The notes under the pieces were generated by a model. It did no database searches. It was not told the origin of the DNA and saw only the letters and a program-made list of their open reading frames with translations. From Atopobiaceae bacterium (GTDB lineage: Bacteria > Actinomycetota > Coriobacteriia > Coriobacteriales > Atopobiaceae): a stretch of DNA of 64,000 bases. Of this stretch, positions 8,055 to 17,294 are shown piece by piece; position 1 is the first letter of the stretch; the number at the start of each line of letters is the position of its first letter. The stretch covers positions 84,773-148,772 of the forward strand of contig CADFJN010000003.1 of NCBI GenBank assembly GCA_902834555.1, given 5' to 3'. The position numbers and the translations under genes were made by a program.

Positions 8055-10307
8055 CTACTGGCCTGTGGTTCCGCCGCCAGTGGTGCCTCCGGTATTCTCG
8101 CCAGTGCCACCGCCGCCAGTCTCGCCGCCGCTGGTGCCGCCGGTCTCGGCACCAGTGCCACCGCCGGTGCCGCCAGTCCCGCTACCGGAGCCACTGCCAG
8201 ATCCGCTGCCGGAGCCATTGCCGGATCCGTTGCCATTGCCCGAGGTGCTGCCACCGCCGGTGCTGGAGCCCGTGTTCTCGGACGTGGTGGCGTTTGTCGT
8301 CGGCGTGGTGGTCGTGGTGGTTGTGGTGCTGTTGGTGACGGTGTTGTACGTGGTCGAGTTGGTGGCTGCAGAGGTTCCCACGAAGTTCCAGGAGCTGTTG
8401 TCCTTGTAGTCAACGGTCTCGGTTGTGGTGGGGAACTCCTCGCGAGCCGCGCCCGCCAGGACCTTGTTCACAAAGCTCGTCCAAATGGGCTGGACGGTGT
8501 TCTGCGTTGTTCCCACGTCTCCGTTTACGGTGACCGCCACGCGTGCGTCTGGGTAGCCCGCCCACACCGCGCAGGTGATCTGGGGCGTGTAGCCGCAGAA
8601 CCACAGGTCCTCGGCGTCGTCGGAGGTGCCGGTCTTGCCGGCGATGGGCTGGTTGGTGGTGTTGAAGTCGGCAACGTAGTAGCCGGTGGCACCATTGGCG
8701 ACAACGCCCTCGAGCACGTTGGTCACGGCCTCCGCCACGGCCTCGCTCACGGCGCGCGTGGGGTTGTCCTGGTGCTCGTAGACCACGTTGCCGTTGCGGT
8801 CCTCTATCTTGGTGATGCACACCGCGTCACGGTGCATGCCGCCGCTCGCAAGCGTGGAGTATGCGTCGCACATCTCAAGCGGCGAGACGCTCACGGCGCC
8901 AAGCGTGATGGACAGGTAGCGCGAGAGCGTGGAAGTGATGCCCATCGAGTAGGCGGTGTCGACGATTGCATCGGCGCCGATGGCCTGCGCAACCTGGGCG
9001 TACGCCGTGTTGGACGAGATTGCCGTGGCGCTTGCCAGCGAGCGGTAGCCGTACTGGTGGTTGCCGTAGTTCTTGACCGTCCAGGTGCTTGTTATCTGCA
9101 TGGGCGAGCTGCAGTTGAGGATGATGTCGGGGTTCATCCCGGCACTGACGGCCGCGGTGAGGGTGAACGTCTTGAAGCTCGAGCCCGCCTGTCGCGTGGA
9201 CTGCGTGGCCAGGTTGAACTGGCTCGAGGAGTAGTCGCGGCCGCCGACCATGGCCTTCACGTAGCCGGTCCCGTTGTCGATGCACACGAGCGCGGCACCC
9301 AGACGTTCGTTGTTCGCGTTGTCGAGCGTGGTGGTCACGGCCTCCTCGGCTGCCGCCTGGTAGGTGGGGTCGAGGGTGGTGTATACGCGCAGGCCACCCT
9401 TGAGGATGGTGTCGTTGTCAAAGTCGCTCTCGAGGAGCGTCTTCACGTAGTCGGTGAAGTAGGGGTACGAGCCGGACGTCTCGTCCTGCAGCGAGCCGGG
9501 GCTGAGGCTGAGCTCCTCTGCGGTGGCCTCGTTGTACTCGTCCTGCGTTATGTCGCCCATCTCGAGCATGTTGCCAAGAACCTTGTTGCGGCGATCGATG
9601 CAGGCGTCCGGGTTCACAAAGGGGTCGTAGTAGGAGGGCGAGTTGGGGATGCCCACAAGCGTTGCCGCTTCGGCAAGCGTGAGATCGCTCGCGTCCTTGT
9701 TGAAGTAGGTGACGCTTGCGGCCTCAATGCCGTAGGCGCCCTCGCCGTAGTAGATGGTGTTGAGGTACATGTTGAGGATCTGGTCTTTGGAGTAGGTCTT
9801 CTCCATCTGGATGGCGATGTATGCCTCGCGCACCTTGCGCTTGAGGGTCTGGTCGAACTGCTCGGACGAGAGGACCGTGTTTCTCACCAGCTGCTGGGTA
9901 ATGGTTGAGGCGCCCTCGGAGCGGCCGCTGAGCTGGCTCGCGATGGCGCGCAGAATGCCCTGGGGGTCAACGCCGTTGTGCTGGTAGAAGCGCTCGTCCT
10001 CGACGTCGACGGTGCCCTTCTTCACGTAGTCCGAGATATCGTCGAGCGTCACGGAGCGGCGGTTCTGGAGGTAGTACTGGGCTATCTCGGTGCCGTCAGC
10101 GGCATAGACAATGGTGGGCTCGGCCACGAGGTAGGCGTCTGCCGACTCGTAGTCGGGCAGGTCCTGGAGCCATGAGTCCACGACCGTGCCTAGCGACAGG
10201 GCCAGTGCCAAAGCGAAGAGCGCAATGAAACCAAAAACGCCGGCGATGCCAAAGCCGACGGCGTGCGTGCTGGAGTGCTTGTGAGCCCTGCGGGTTCTGA
10301 TGCCCAT
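8055..10307 (-). CDS. class A penicillin-binding protein (transglycosylase/transpeptidase)
   Basis: Bifunctional cell-wall synthase, 750 residues from the ATG at 10307, which follows AAGGAGGTTCC. A short basic cytoplasmic tail and one membrane helix (about 20-42) precede the GT51 transglycosylase domain, with EDERFYQHNGVD near 105, STITQQLVRN near 135 and the KRKVREAYIAIQME / YLNTIYYGEGAYG blocks. The transpeptidase domain carries SSFK (active-site Ser), SSN and KTGTS. About 95 C-terminal residues are low complexity: a Thr run, then Ser/Gly/Thr/Glu repeats, probably a wall-spanning or flexible tail. Orthologous tails vary widely, so this is not a defect. Confidence 0.95.
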   Translation of the reverse strand: MGIRTRRAHKHSSTHAVGFGIAGVFGFIALFALALALSLGTVVDSWLQDLPDYESADAYLVAEPTIVYAADGTEIAQYYLQNRRSVTLDDISDYVKKGTVDVEDERFYQHNGVDPQGILRAIASQLSGRSEGASTITQQLVRNTVLSSEQFDQTLKRKVREAYIAIQMEKTYSKDQILNMYLNTIYYGEGAYGIEAASVTYFNKDASDLTLAEAATLVGIPNSPSYYDPFVNPDACIDRRNKVLGNMLEMGDITQDEYNEATAEELSLSPGSLQDETSGSYPYFTDYVKTLLESDFDNDTILKGGLRVYTTLDPTYQAAAEEAVTTTLDNANNERLGAALVCIDNGTGYVKAMVGGRDYSSSQFNLATQSTRQAGSSFKTFTLTAAVSAGMNPDIILNCSSPMQITSTWTVKNYGNHQYGYRSLASATAISSNTAYAQVAQAIGADAIVDTAYSMGITSTLSRYLSITLGAVSVSPLEMCDAYSTLASGGMHRDAVCITKIEDRNGNVVYEHQDNPTRAVSEAVAEAVTNVLEGVVANGATGYYVADFNTTNQPIAGKTGTSDDAEDLWFCGYTPQITCAVWAGYPDARVAVTVNGDVGTTQNTVQPIWTSFVNKVLAGAAREEFPTTTETVDYKDNSSWNFVGTSAATNSTTYNTVTNSTTTTTTTTPTTNATTSENTGSSTGGGSTSGNGNGSGNGSGSGSGSGSGSGTGGTGGGTGAETGGTSGGETGGGGTGENTGGTTGGGTTGQ

Positions 10308-10338
10308 GGAACCTCCTTGTGTGGACACAATCGTCCCC

Positions 10339-10344
10339 ATTATA
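10339..10344 (-). promoter_or_regulatory. candidate -10 box of the PBP gene
   Basis: Exact TATAAT on the minus strand, 32 bases before the start codon, which would give a short leader of about 25 nt. No convincing TTGACA-like element at 16-18 bp spacing, so only the -10 is supported. Confidence 0.4.
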
Positions 10345-10408
10345 GGGAATGGACCTTATGGGCTTGTGTCCGTTCTGCGTGGACGCAAGGCGAGAGGTGC
10401 TTGCGCGC

Positions 10409-10428
10409 GCCCCGTGCGGCGGGCGCGT
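10409..10428. repeat. copy 1 of a 20-nt GC-rich hairpin repeat
   Basis: Together with the preceding bases it forms a GCGCGCCC/GGGCGCGT stem with a CGTGCGGC loop. An identical 20-nt string occurs at 13747-13766. This copy lies just after the stop of the minus-strand gene ending at 10439; the second lies just after a plus-strand gene, so orientation relative to transcription differs. Confidence 0.5.
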
Positions 10429-10438
10429 CGCAGCAGGT

Positions 10439-12448
10439 CTACTCGACCACGCGATACAGCCGGATGTCTCGGTCCTTGTAGACAAGCTGGAACCCTGGGG
10501 TGTTCTCGTCGATGGACTCGACGCCCGCCCAGTCCTCCGGGTTATAGGAGTCGCTCGACTGCTGGGTTCTTCCCGTAACGTCCATCTGCAGTACCCAGCG
10601 TATGCCCTGGCGCTCCGCCTCTGCCCTAACGCTCTCGTTGGTCGCAATCTGGTTGAGGCTGGTGCGTATGAGCTGCGCCCCCTGGGTGTCTTGGGGACCC
10701 TGGGCGTTAGCTATGTTGTCATTGGTCCTGTAGAGCACGCGGATGTCGTTGGCGCCGTAGAGATACAGGCTCCCGTCGTAGGTGGAGTTGGCAACGGTGT
10801 CGTCTCCCACGATCTCCTTGATGTCTTGCAGGTCGCTGCGTATGGCACTGCTGTTGAGGGGGTTCCACCGACCATATGAGGCGTAGGTCTCGTACTGGAA
10901 GTGGCTGAGCACGCCAGCGTAGCCAAAGGGGATGAAAGCCTCTGCGGAAACGAGGGCGATGGCGAGAAGAGCCGGGATGGCGCGCACGACCGTGCGGCGC
11001 CTTGGGTGGCCAGACAAGTTCCCCAGGTGCCTTTGGGTCACCTGGCATATGCCCGAGACGCCTTCTGCGGCAAACATGACGGCGGGGATGACGAGAAATG
11101 CGGCGATGCGGTTGGAGTCCGTGTACCAGAATCCGGTGAGAAAGTACCTGATAAGCCCATCGGAGGATGCCGCGACAACGCACATGATTTGAACCATCAC
11201 ATACGAGGCCACCAGCCCAGGGCGGCGGTGTCGAACGATGTCGGTAATCACCCCAACGGTAGCCAGGGCAAAGAGGAGGGGCTGGGCATCGTGCAGCTCA
11301 TAGAGGTAGCTGCTGGTGAGGAGCAGCGCCTGGTTGCGCAGGGCTTCCGGAAGGCTTGCGTAGGTGCCCCAATAGTTGGTGACTATCTCGTGGAGGAACG
11401 GAGCGTTGAAGAGGGCGATCCACACGGCGATGGTTGCGACAAGAATCCCTGTGCCCATGCCCCAGGCGCGGGCCCGGGACTTCCCCTGGCGCCTCTGCTT
11501 GCGAGCAGCGTGCACCGCAACAGAGGGCACCGTGAGCACGCCAAGTGAGAAGACGGCGTTGGGGTGCAAGAGCGCGAGGGCAACAACAGTGACGAGAAGC
11601 GCGGCTACAAACGAGGCCGGGCTTCCCTTCTCGTCATTCATGTGGCCAAACACCAGCGCTATCCCCAGGGGCAGCAGCGCGAAGGCAAAGAGGTTGGGGT
11701 AGAGCGGCCCAAAGATGGTCAGGGTGTACGGCATGGCAGGGAAGAGGCAGCACAGGATGGCGCCAGAGAGAATGGCTGGGCGATCGCCCTTAAAGACCTC
11801 GGAGATGCAGAGCGCCATCGAGACGGGAAAGACAACGGAGCCTGCCACGGCAATGGAAACGTTGATGGCCGTAGGCGCCGAGATGCCGGTTGCAAGCATG
11901 GCGAGCGCGCAGAGCTCGTGGAAGACGGCGGGGTAGAAGCCGGTGAGGGCGCCCGTCTCGCCAAAGGGGTTAATAGCTGCGTCCGCTGCCGTGAGATACG
12001 CGCTTGCGCGCATGGACGACATGCTCTGCGAGTCCGCAAAGGCTCGGATGATAGACAAGTGCGTGTCATTGTCCCACTGCTGGATGAAGCCGTTCATGCT
12101 GGTCCCGTGGTGGGAGGCAAATACAAAGAGGCAGGTCAGCGTACCAGCAGCTACGTAGAGCAGGGCAACCTGCGGGGTGAGGCCAGACCCAATGGCAGAA
12201 AGCTTTGGGCGGTGCCGGCTGAGAAGGAACCCCACGAGCAAGGAGACTATGACCAGAGGGACAAACATCGTGACAGGGTTGGCGGGAATACCGACGAACG
12301 CATAGGCTATTCCGGCGACCCCCAGCCAGGCGGTCGAGATAAGGGGGGAGAGGGCAAGGGAGGCGCACGCAGAGACGCCCGCGCCAATAAGCATGAAGCA
12401 TGCAGGCGCATACAGCATAAGAAGCATGACGAGAATTGCGATAAGCAC
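10439..12448 (-). CDS. large polytopic membrane protein (DUF6541-like)
   Basis: 669 residues with about 14-16 hydrophobic segments over residues 1-530 and a soluble C-terminal part (about 540-669). The layout recalls DUF6541-type actinobacterial membrane proteins and GT39/GT83-like lipid-linked sugar transferases. An extracytoplasmic loop after the first helices holds HHGTSMNGFIQQWDNDTHL, where an acidic residue typically sits in such enzymes. Start is GTG at 12448, with only weak upstream purines. It is divergent from an acyltransferase gene, suggesting cell-surface glycan work. Family name is moderate confidence, activity unproven. Confidence 0.6.
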   Translation of the reverse strand: MLIAILVMLLMLYAPACFMLIGAGVSACASLALSPLISTAWLGVAGIAYAFVGIPANPVTMFVPLVIVSLLVGFLLSRHRPKLSAIGSGLTPQVALLYVAAGTLTCLFVFASHHGTSMNGFIQQWDNDTHLSIIRAFADSQSMSSMRASAYLTAADAAINPFGETGALTGFYPAVFHELCALAMLATGISAPTAINVSIAVAGSVVFPVSMALCISEVFKGDRPAILSGAILCCLFPAMPYTLTIFGPLYPNLFAFALLPLGIALVFGHMNDEKGSPASFVAALLVTVVALALLHPNAVFSLGVLTVPSVAVHAARKQRRQGKSRARAWGMGTGILVATIAVWIALFNAPFLHEIVTNYWGTYASLPEALRNQALLLTSSYLYELHDAQPLLFALATVGVITDIVRHRRPGLVASYVMVQIMCVVAASSDGLIRYFLTGFWYTDSNRIAAFLVIPAVMFAAEGVSGICQVTQRHLGNLSGHPRRRTVVRAIPALLAIALVSAEAFIPFGYAGVLSHFQYETYASYGRWNPLNSSAIRSDLQDIKEIVGDDTVANSTYDGSLYLYGANDIRVLYRTNDNIANAQGPQDTQGAQLIRTSLNQIATNESVRAEAERQGIRWVLQMDVTGRTQQSSDSYNPEDWAGVESIDENTPGFQLVYKDRDIRLYRVVE

Positions 12449-12595
12449 GAGAGTCCAATCTCACTCAGCGGTGACATGTTGCCGCAGATACGTACGCTAC
12501 CACGGGCGTTGGCGTGGGAAAAGACGAGCCGTGGTTGGCGTTGTGCCCATTCAGTGCAGGCCTCGCCGCAAGGCATTCAAGATTTCAGCTAAGCT

Positions 12596-13732
12596 GTGGA
12601 AGTCTGTAGGAGAACAGTTGGAGGACTTCCGTTGGATGCATCTAACCACTCTCATCTCTACTTTGAGGATGTTCTCAACGTCCTCTCGTGCTTTGCCGTT
12701 GTCGCTCTTCACTGCTCCCTAACCGTGTTTGGGCAAGGTCGCGGCCACGAGTGGAACATCGCCCTGGTGCAGCAGGCAGTATGCATCTTTGCCGTCCCCG
12801 TTTTCATGATGCTGAGCGGGGCAAACCTCATGGGGTATCGCAGCCGCTACACCACGGGGGAGTTCTTCCGCAAGCGTGTTCTTAGGGTGGGCGTGGCGCT
12901 TCTTGTGGGAAGCGTTGCCTGCTATCTTGCATACGGCCTCTTCCCAGACTCCTTTTGGGGTGCGCGCGACGTTGTTAAGGACTTCTCTCTGCGGGAATTT
13001 GTCCATGGGTTTCTCGGCAACACCATCAATAACACGTACTGGTTCTTCTATGCGATCATTGGGGTCTACTGCGTGACGCCGCTCCTCTCGCTTGTGGCAG
13101 ATAGGCCACGCCTGCTGCGCGGGCTTCTGGTTGGCGGGTTCCTTCTGGCGTTTGTGGTGCCAACGCTTACCTGGGCACACCTTGTGAGGCCGGAGGACGT
13201 GAGCGCGGTGCAGGGATGGCCGCTTCTCACGAGCACGGCGGTCTCCTACTTTCTCCTGGGCTATTATCTGCGCGAATATGTGCCGGACACAACGGCGGTC
13301 CGTGTGGGTGCGGTTGTCGCAATGGTTGCGTCTCCGGTGCTCATGTACGCAATTGGGCATGCCGTGAACGTTGCGTCCCCACAGTATGACTCGTTTCCCG
13401 TCAACGCATTCTTCCCGCTTGCTGCCACGTATGCGGCGGGCCTGTTCTGCGTGGTCCGCATTCTGGAGCCGCGTCTTAGGGCGTTGGGCGGGCGCGTAAA
13501 AGGCGTGCTTGCAACGCTCTCCTCAGCGTCTTTGTACGTGTACCTGTTCCACATCCCCGTGATCAACTGGCTTGGGGTGAACGTCACGCCAGAGCTGAGC
13601 GCCCGCTTTGTGCGGCACCCGCTCTACGAGGCAGTTATCGTGTTTGTAATGGTTGGCGTTCCAAGCGTTGCGTATGCGGCGGCAAAGCGGGCCGCAAAGC
13701 GCCGCGCGAAAGATGCGGCAGCCGCGCGGTAG
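12596..13732 (+). CDS. acyltransferase 3 family membrane protein
   Basis: Polytopic O-acyltransferase of the acyltransferase_3 (OatA/NodX-like) family, expected to acylate a surface sugar or lipid. The family N-terminal motif appears as LNVLSCFAVVALH, with the conserved His in the first membrane segment. About ten helices follow, including the YWFFYAIIGVYCVTPLL block, and a basic Lys/Arg/Ala tail ends the protein. The start at GTG 12596 is uncertain; TTG at 12632, seven bases after GGAGG, is at least as good. No SGNH domain is fused. Confidence 0.8.
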   Translation: MEVCRRTVGGLPLDASNHSHLYFEDVLNVLSCFAVVALHCSLTVFGQGRGHEWNIALVQQAVCIFAVPVFMMLSGANLMGYRSRYTTGEFFRKRVLRVGVALLVGSVACYLAYGLFPDSFWGARDVVKDFSLREFVHGFLGNTINNTYWFFYAIIGVYCVTPLLSLVADRPRLLRGLLVGGFLLAFVVPTLTWAHLVRPEDVSAVQGWPLLTSTAVSYFLLGYYLREYVPDTTAVRVGAVVAMVASPVLMYAIGHAVNVASPQYDSFPVNAFFPLAATYAAGLFCVVRILEPRLRALGGRVKGVLATLSSASLYVYLFHIPVINWLGVNVTPELSARFVRHPLYEAVIVFVMVGVPSVAYAAAKRAAKRRAKDAAAAR

Positions 13733-13746
13733 GGCGCTTGGCACGT

Positions 13747-13766
13747 GCCCCGTGCGGCGGGCGCGT
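13747..13766. repeat. copy 2 of the 20-nt GC-rich hairpin repeat
   Basis: Identical to 10409-10428. With flanks it folds as CACGTGCCC/GGGCGCGTG around a CGTGCGG-type loop. It lies between the acyltransferase stop and the tyrS start. It could weaken read-through into tyrS, but no T-tract follows. Confidence 0.5.
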
Positions 13767-13853
13767 GGCGCCAACCTGCGCTATCCTTGTGCGTGCGCGG
13801 TCGCACCAGGCGCGGTCCGCGAAGACATTCGAACTCACACGGAGGACAGAGCT

Positions 13854-15071
13854 TTGCTGCCAGTCGAAGAACAGCTGAAGGTCATCACGTCGGGCACCAT
13901 GCAGATCGTGCCCATGGACGAGCTTCGCAAGAAGCTTGAGCGCGGGGTGCCGCTCAACGTCAAGCTGGGCGTGGATCCCACCAGCCCCGACCTTCACCTC
14001 GGCCACGCCGTCCCCCTGCGCAAGATGCGCCAGTTCCAGGACCTGGGCCACAAGGTCACGCTCATCATCGGCAACGGCACCGCCCTTATCGGTGACCCGT
14101 CCGGCCGCGACTCCACCCGCCCGCCCCTCACCGAGGAGCAGGTCGAGGCTAACGCCAAGACCTATGTGTCGCAGGCCATGAAGGTGCTGGACCCCGAGAA
14201 GACCACCATCGTCCACAACGGCGACTGGCTGAAGCCCCTCGACCTCTCAAAGATGCTCAAGCTCATGAGCCAGTTCAACGTGGCGCGCATCCTCGAGCGC
14301 GAGGACTTCCACAACCGCTACACCAACGGCCAGTCCATTGCCCTGCACGAGTTCATCTACCCCGTGCTTCAGGCCTACGACTCCGTCGTGGTGAAGGCGG
14401 ACGTCGAGATGGGCGGCAACGACCAGATCTTCAACCTCCTTGCCGGCCGCGACCTCATGCGCGCCATGGGCATGGAGCCGCAGGTGGCGCTCACCGTGCC
14501 GCTGCTCGTGGGCACCGATGGCGTGAAGAAGATGTCCAAGTCCTACAAGAACTACGTTGGCCTTACGGACCCGGCGGACGACATGTACGGCAAGATCATG
14601 TCCATCACCGACGAGCTGGTGCCGCTCTACTTCCGCCTGTGCTCAACGCTTCCCGTGGACCAGATCGACGCCATCGACGCCCAGTTCAAGGATGGCACGG
14701 CAGACCCGTATGCCCTCAAGCGCGAGCTCGCCCGCAACATCTGTGACCTCTACCACGGCGCGGGCGCGGGCGACGCCGCCCAGGCGGCCTTCGACGCCAC
14801 GTTCAAGAAGGGCGAGGTGCCCGAGGACATTGCGGAGTTCCCGCTCTCCACGGTTCAGGTGAACGACGAGGGCAAGGTCTACCTGGCCAAGCTCCTGGTG
14901 GACGTGAAGATTGCCAGTGGCACGGGCGAGGCGCGCCGTCTCATCGACGGCGGTGGCGTCAAGATCGACGGCAAGGCCGTGGCGCCCAAGTGCTACAACG
15001 TTGACCCCGCGCTCTTCTCCGCAGGCACTGTGCTGCAGAGCGGCAAGAAGCGCTGGGCAAAGCTGGTGTAG
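13854..15071 (+). CDS. tyrS: tyrosyl-tRNA synthetase
   Basis: Class I aminoacyl-tRNA synthetase charging tRNA-Tyr; 405 residues. The TTG at 13854 is the start, eight bases after GGAGGA; upstream in-frame codons only run back into the neighbouring gene. The HIGH-type motif is HLGH at residues 48-51, KMSKS near 226, and the Tyr-binding segment includes GGNDQIFNLLAGRDL. The C-terminal 65 residues form an S4 RNA-binding domain (ARRLIDGGGVKIDGKAV). Signature and length fit the TyrZ type. Only 121 bp separate it from the upstream gene and no T-box features are visible. Confidence 0.96.
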   Translation: MLPVEEQLKVITSGTMQIVPMDELRKKLERGVPLNVKLGVDPTSPDLHLGHAVPLRKMRQFQDLGHKVTLIIGNGTALIGDPSGRDSTRPPLTEEQVEANAKTYVSQAMKVLDPEKTTIVHNGDWLKPLDLSKMLKLMSQFNVARILEREDFHNRYTNGQSIALHEFIYPVLQAYDSVVVKADVEMGGNDQIFNLLAGRDLMRAMGMEPQVALTVPLLVGTDGVKKMSKSYKNYVGLTDPADDMYGKIMSITDELVPLYFRLCSTLPVDQIDAIDAQFKDGTADPYALKRELARNICDLYHGAGAGDAAQAAFDATFKKGEVPEDIAEFPLSTVQVNDEGKVYLAKLLVDVKIASGTGEARRLIDGGGVKIDGKAVAPKCYNVDPALFSAGTVLQSGKKRWAKLV

Positions 15072-15105
15072 CCAGCGGCTGCCCATTCGTTTGGCGGCAA
15101 GGGCT

Positions 15106-15174
15106 TGGGGCCGGCACTCGCTCTGTGAGACAAAGGGACAGTCCCTTTGTCTCACAGAGCGAGTGCCGGCCCCA
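15106..15174. repeat. perfect 69-nt palindrome containing the 29-nt repeat core
   Basis: Arms of 34 nt (15106-15139 and 15141-15174) pair without mismatch around A15140. The inner part is the same core as at 3784-3812. The outer arm, which includes CCGGCACTCGCTCTG, is absent from that copy. It stands 35 bp after the tyrS stop and before the convergent operon ending at 15213, so it may act as a bidirectional terminator or be a mobile palindrome. Confidence 0.85.
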
Positions 15175-15212
15175 GAGTTGTTCTGAGCCGCGGCATATTC
15201 TTGGCGTGACAG

Positions 15213-16868
15213 CTACTTTTCTGTCCTTAAGCGAGGGGTTGCCTGCCTTCGTGGATGCTCAGCGTGCCATACGGAAAGCCGCTGTGCCACCTGCTGGTAT
15301 CCATACATTCCAAGCAGCACAAAGAAGCCGGAATACAGGTAGAGATAGCGCGCCCTCGCCTCAAACGCGAGGAGGAAGAGAAGTATTGCTCCCACACAAT
15401 AGGCAATCACGAGCCAACCCGGCTGGACAGAGCCGCATTCCTTCTCGCCTGGGTCACGGTGCCTTCTCTGCCGCAGGAGCCCCAAGGGTATCCCTACAAG
15501 GCAGACAAGCCAGAGGGTCTGCTCGATGGTGCAGAAGAGCCGGTACGGAACTTCCTCCGAGGGGCTTTCGGGCGGATAGATGTAGCTGCGGAAGAAGTTG
15601 GAGCTGTCGTCCGAGGCAACGCCAGCGGTCTCATGAATGAAGTCTCCCTCGCCGAGCCACGCAAAGGTTCCGTCATTGAAGCATACGAGCGTCTTCTTGA
15701 CGAGGTGCCTCGCCAGGCCAAGAGGACCGTACGTCTCCAGGCGCTCTTTGGTGACGGCCTTGTTTACCTCCTCGCGAGCTTCAACCGTGGCCTGGGTCAT
15801 CGACAAAATGCTGTCGTCGTAAGAGAATGCCCCATCTGTTTCGTCGTTGAGCCCCATCATCAGGTAGTGGCTAATTGTGAACCGGGGGCTGTCATCCCAG
15901 GTAATGTTGAGCTTCTTGGTCGCCGCGTGAACCCCCGCGAGTGAGACGACAAAAGCGAGGAGCACAATTGCGACGTTGGATAGTGTCTTTCGGATGACGG
16001 GCGACCTCCAAGACTCCAACACCCAGACCAGACAGGCCGCGATAAGCACAAAGATGCAGGTTGGCTTGATGCTGTACGCAGCCGCGCTGAGCAGTCCTAG
16101 GGCGATAAGCGCAGGAAGGCTGTCACCGTGGCACACGAGGAGATAGAGCATCAACGTACAGAAGAAGAGGCCATACGTGTCTGAGTAAGGAATCATGTAC
16201 CACGGGGAAAGCCCCACCAGGACAAAGAAGATGATGTCGGCAAGCCGCGCGAACCTGCCTTGGCTAAGCAGCTTGGCGGAAACCCTAGTGAACAGGTAGA
16301 AGGATAGTGACACCAAGAGCATGGAGATGATGGCAAAAAACACGCCTTCGGCCATCTGTGGTACTACGGCTGCGCGAATGCGGTCTTGTGCTCGGAGGAG
16401 AATCAGCAATAGGAGGTTGTTGGGGAAGCGTGAGAAGTATGAGTAGTACCAGCCGTCTGCAACGAGCGTTTGTGAAAGCGGGGCCGGGAGGATGGAAGCC
16501 TCGCGTACGGTTCCCGCGTCCCATCCGGTGAGAAAGCCGACGTTGTAGAAGGATACGAGCTGGTAGCAAAACAGGGCTGCAGTCGCTATGATGGCAGCCC
16601 CTCTGCCGCTGCTCGCGTGTGCGGGTTCCTTGACAGTGACAGTGGCTCTTCTCTGCAAGACAAACTTTTGGAAGAGAATTACGCCCACAACGGCTATCGC
16701 GAGAAGGGCGAGGTTTGGGAGGAGCGGAACGTTGGACGCGCGCAGGCTGTAGTCGATATTGCGGTCAACGAAGACCACAATCGCGCACATCAGAACGTAG
16801 ACAATAAGCACGGCATTCATCAGGCCGCGTGCAAGCCGCCGGCTCCAGTTGTCTGGCGCATTACTCAT
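15213..16868 (-). CDS. GT39-like polytopic glycosyltransferase, Gtr-operon member
   Basis: 551 residues from the ATG at 16868, which has AGGA ten bases upstream; GTG at 16877 is an alternative. About 11-12 membrane segments and an extracytoplasmic loop near residue 120 (FLTGWDAGTVREASIL) with acidic residues fit a polyprenyl-phosphate-sugar-dependent glycosyltransferase. A soluble region near residues 340-440 separates two membrane blocks. It is the last gene of a three-gene operon after GtrA and a GT2 enzyme. That is the classic GtrB-GtrA-Gtr layout, in which the first two make and flip the lipid-linked sugar and the third transfers it outside the cell. Confidence 0.75.
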   Translation of the reverse strand: MSNAPDNWSRRLARGLMNAVLIVYVLMCAIVVFVDRNIDYSLRASNVPLLPNLALLAIAVVGVILFQKFVLQRRATVTVKEPAHASSGRGAAIIATAALFCYQLVSFYNVGFLTGWDAGTVREASILPAPLSQTLVADGWYYSYFSRFPNNLLLLILLRAQDRIRAAVVPQMAEGVFFAIISMLLVSLSFYLFTRVSAKLLSQGRFARLADIIFFVLVGLSPWYMIPYSDTYGLFFCTLMLYLLVCHGDSLPALIALGLLSAAAYSIKPTCIFVLIAACLVWVLESWRSPVIRKTLSNVAIVLLAFVVSLAGVHAATKKLNITWDDSPRFTISHYLMMGLNDETDGAFSYDDSILSMTQATVEAREEVNKAVTKERLETYGPLGLARHLVKKTLVCFNDGTFAWLGEGDFIHETAGVASDDSSNFFRSYIYPPESPSEEVPYRLFCTIEQTLWLVCLVGIPLGLLRQRRHRDPGEKECGSVQPGWLVIAYCVGAILLFLLAFEARARYLYLYSGFFVLLGMYGYQQVAQRLSVWHAEHPRRQATPRLRTEK

Positions 16869-16880
16869 TTCAACCACGTC

Positions 16881-17285
16881 CTAGCTGCGGTCCGCGTCAA
16901 GCCAGTGCTTGCGGGAGAAGAAGTTCCACAGCATCACGATGCCCGTTGCCACGACCTTCACCAGTACGTACCAGCGCTCGCCCAGTACGGTGGTGCCGCC
17001 CCACATGATGAGTTGGTTGAGGCCCAAACCTATGAGGGAGAGCACCACAAAGATGATGAACTCGCGCCTCTTTGAGAGGCCCTCTCTGTGCTTGAAGACA
17101 AAGCGCATCGAGGCCAGGTAGTTGAAGACCGTGGAGGTGCAAAACGATATGCCCGAGGATATGACGGGGTCGACGCCAAACACCTCGGTGAGGAAGATCA
17201 TGATCCCAAAGTCGATGCCCGTGGCGATTACGCCAACGACGCCAAACTTCAGGAACTGTGTGACAAACTTCTTGAGTCCTTCCAT
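16881..17285 (-). CDS. GtrA-family flippase-like membrane protein
   Basis: 134 residues with four predicted membrane helices and the GtrA family core (FLKFGVVGVIATGIDFGI near the N-terminus, then FNYLASMRFVFK). GtrA proteins are thought to move undecaprenyl-phosphate-linked sugar across the membrane. The gene lies 9 bp after the GT2 gene and 12 bp before the transferase gene, so the three should be translated from one message. Start ATG 17285. Confidence 0.9.
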   Translation of the reverse strand: MEGLKKFVTQFLKFGVVGVIATGIDFGIMIFLTEVFGVDPVISSGISFCTSTVFNYLASMRFVFKHREGLSKRREFIIFVVLSLIGLGLNQLIMWGGTTVLGERWYVLVKVVATGIVMLWNFFSRKHWLDADRS

Positions 17286-17294
17286 GAGTCGCGC

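Noticed and set aside
13733..13853. Possible T-box leader for tyrS
   Set aside because: Only 121 bp are available and neither the specifier stem nor the TGGNACCGCG-type box is present.
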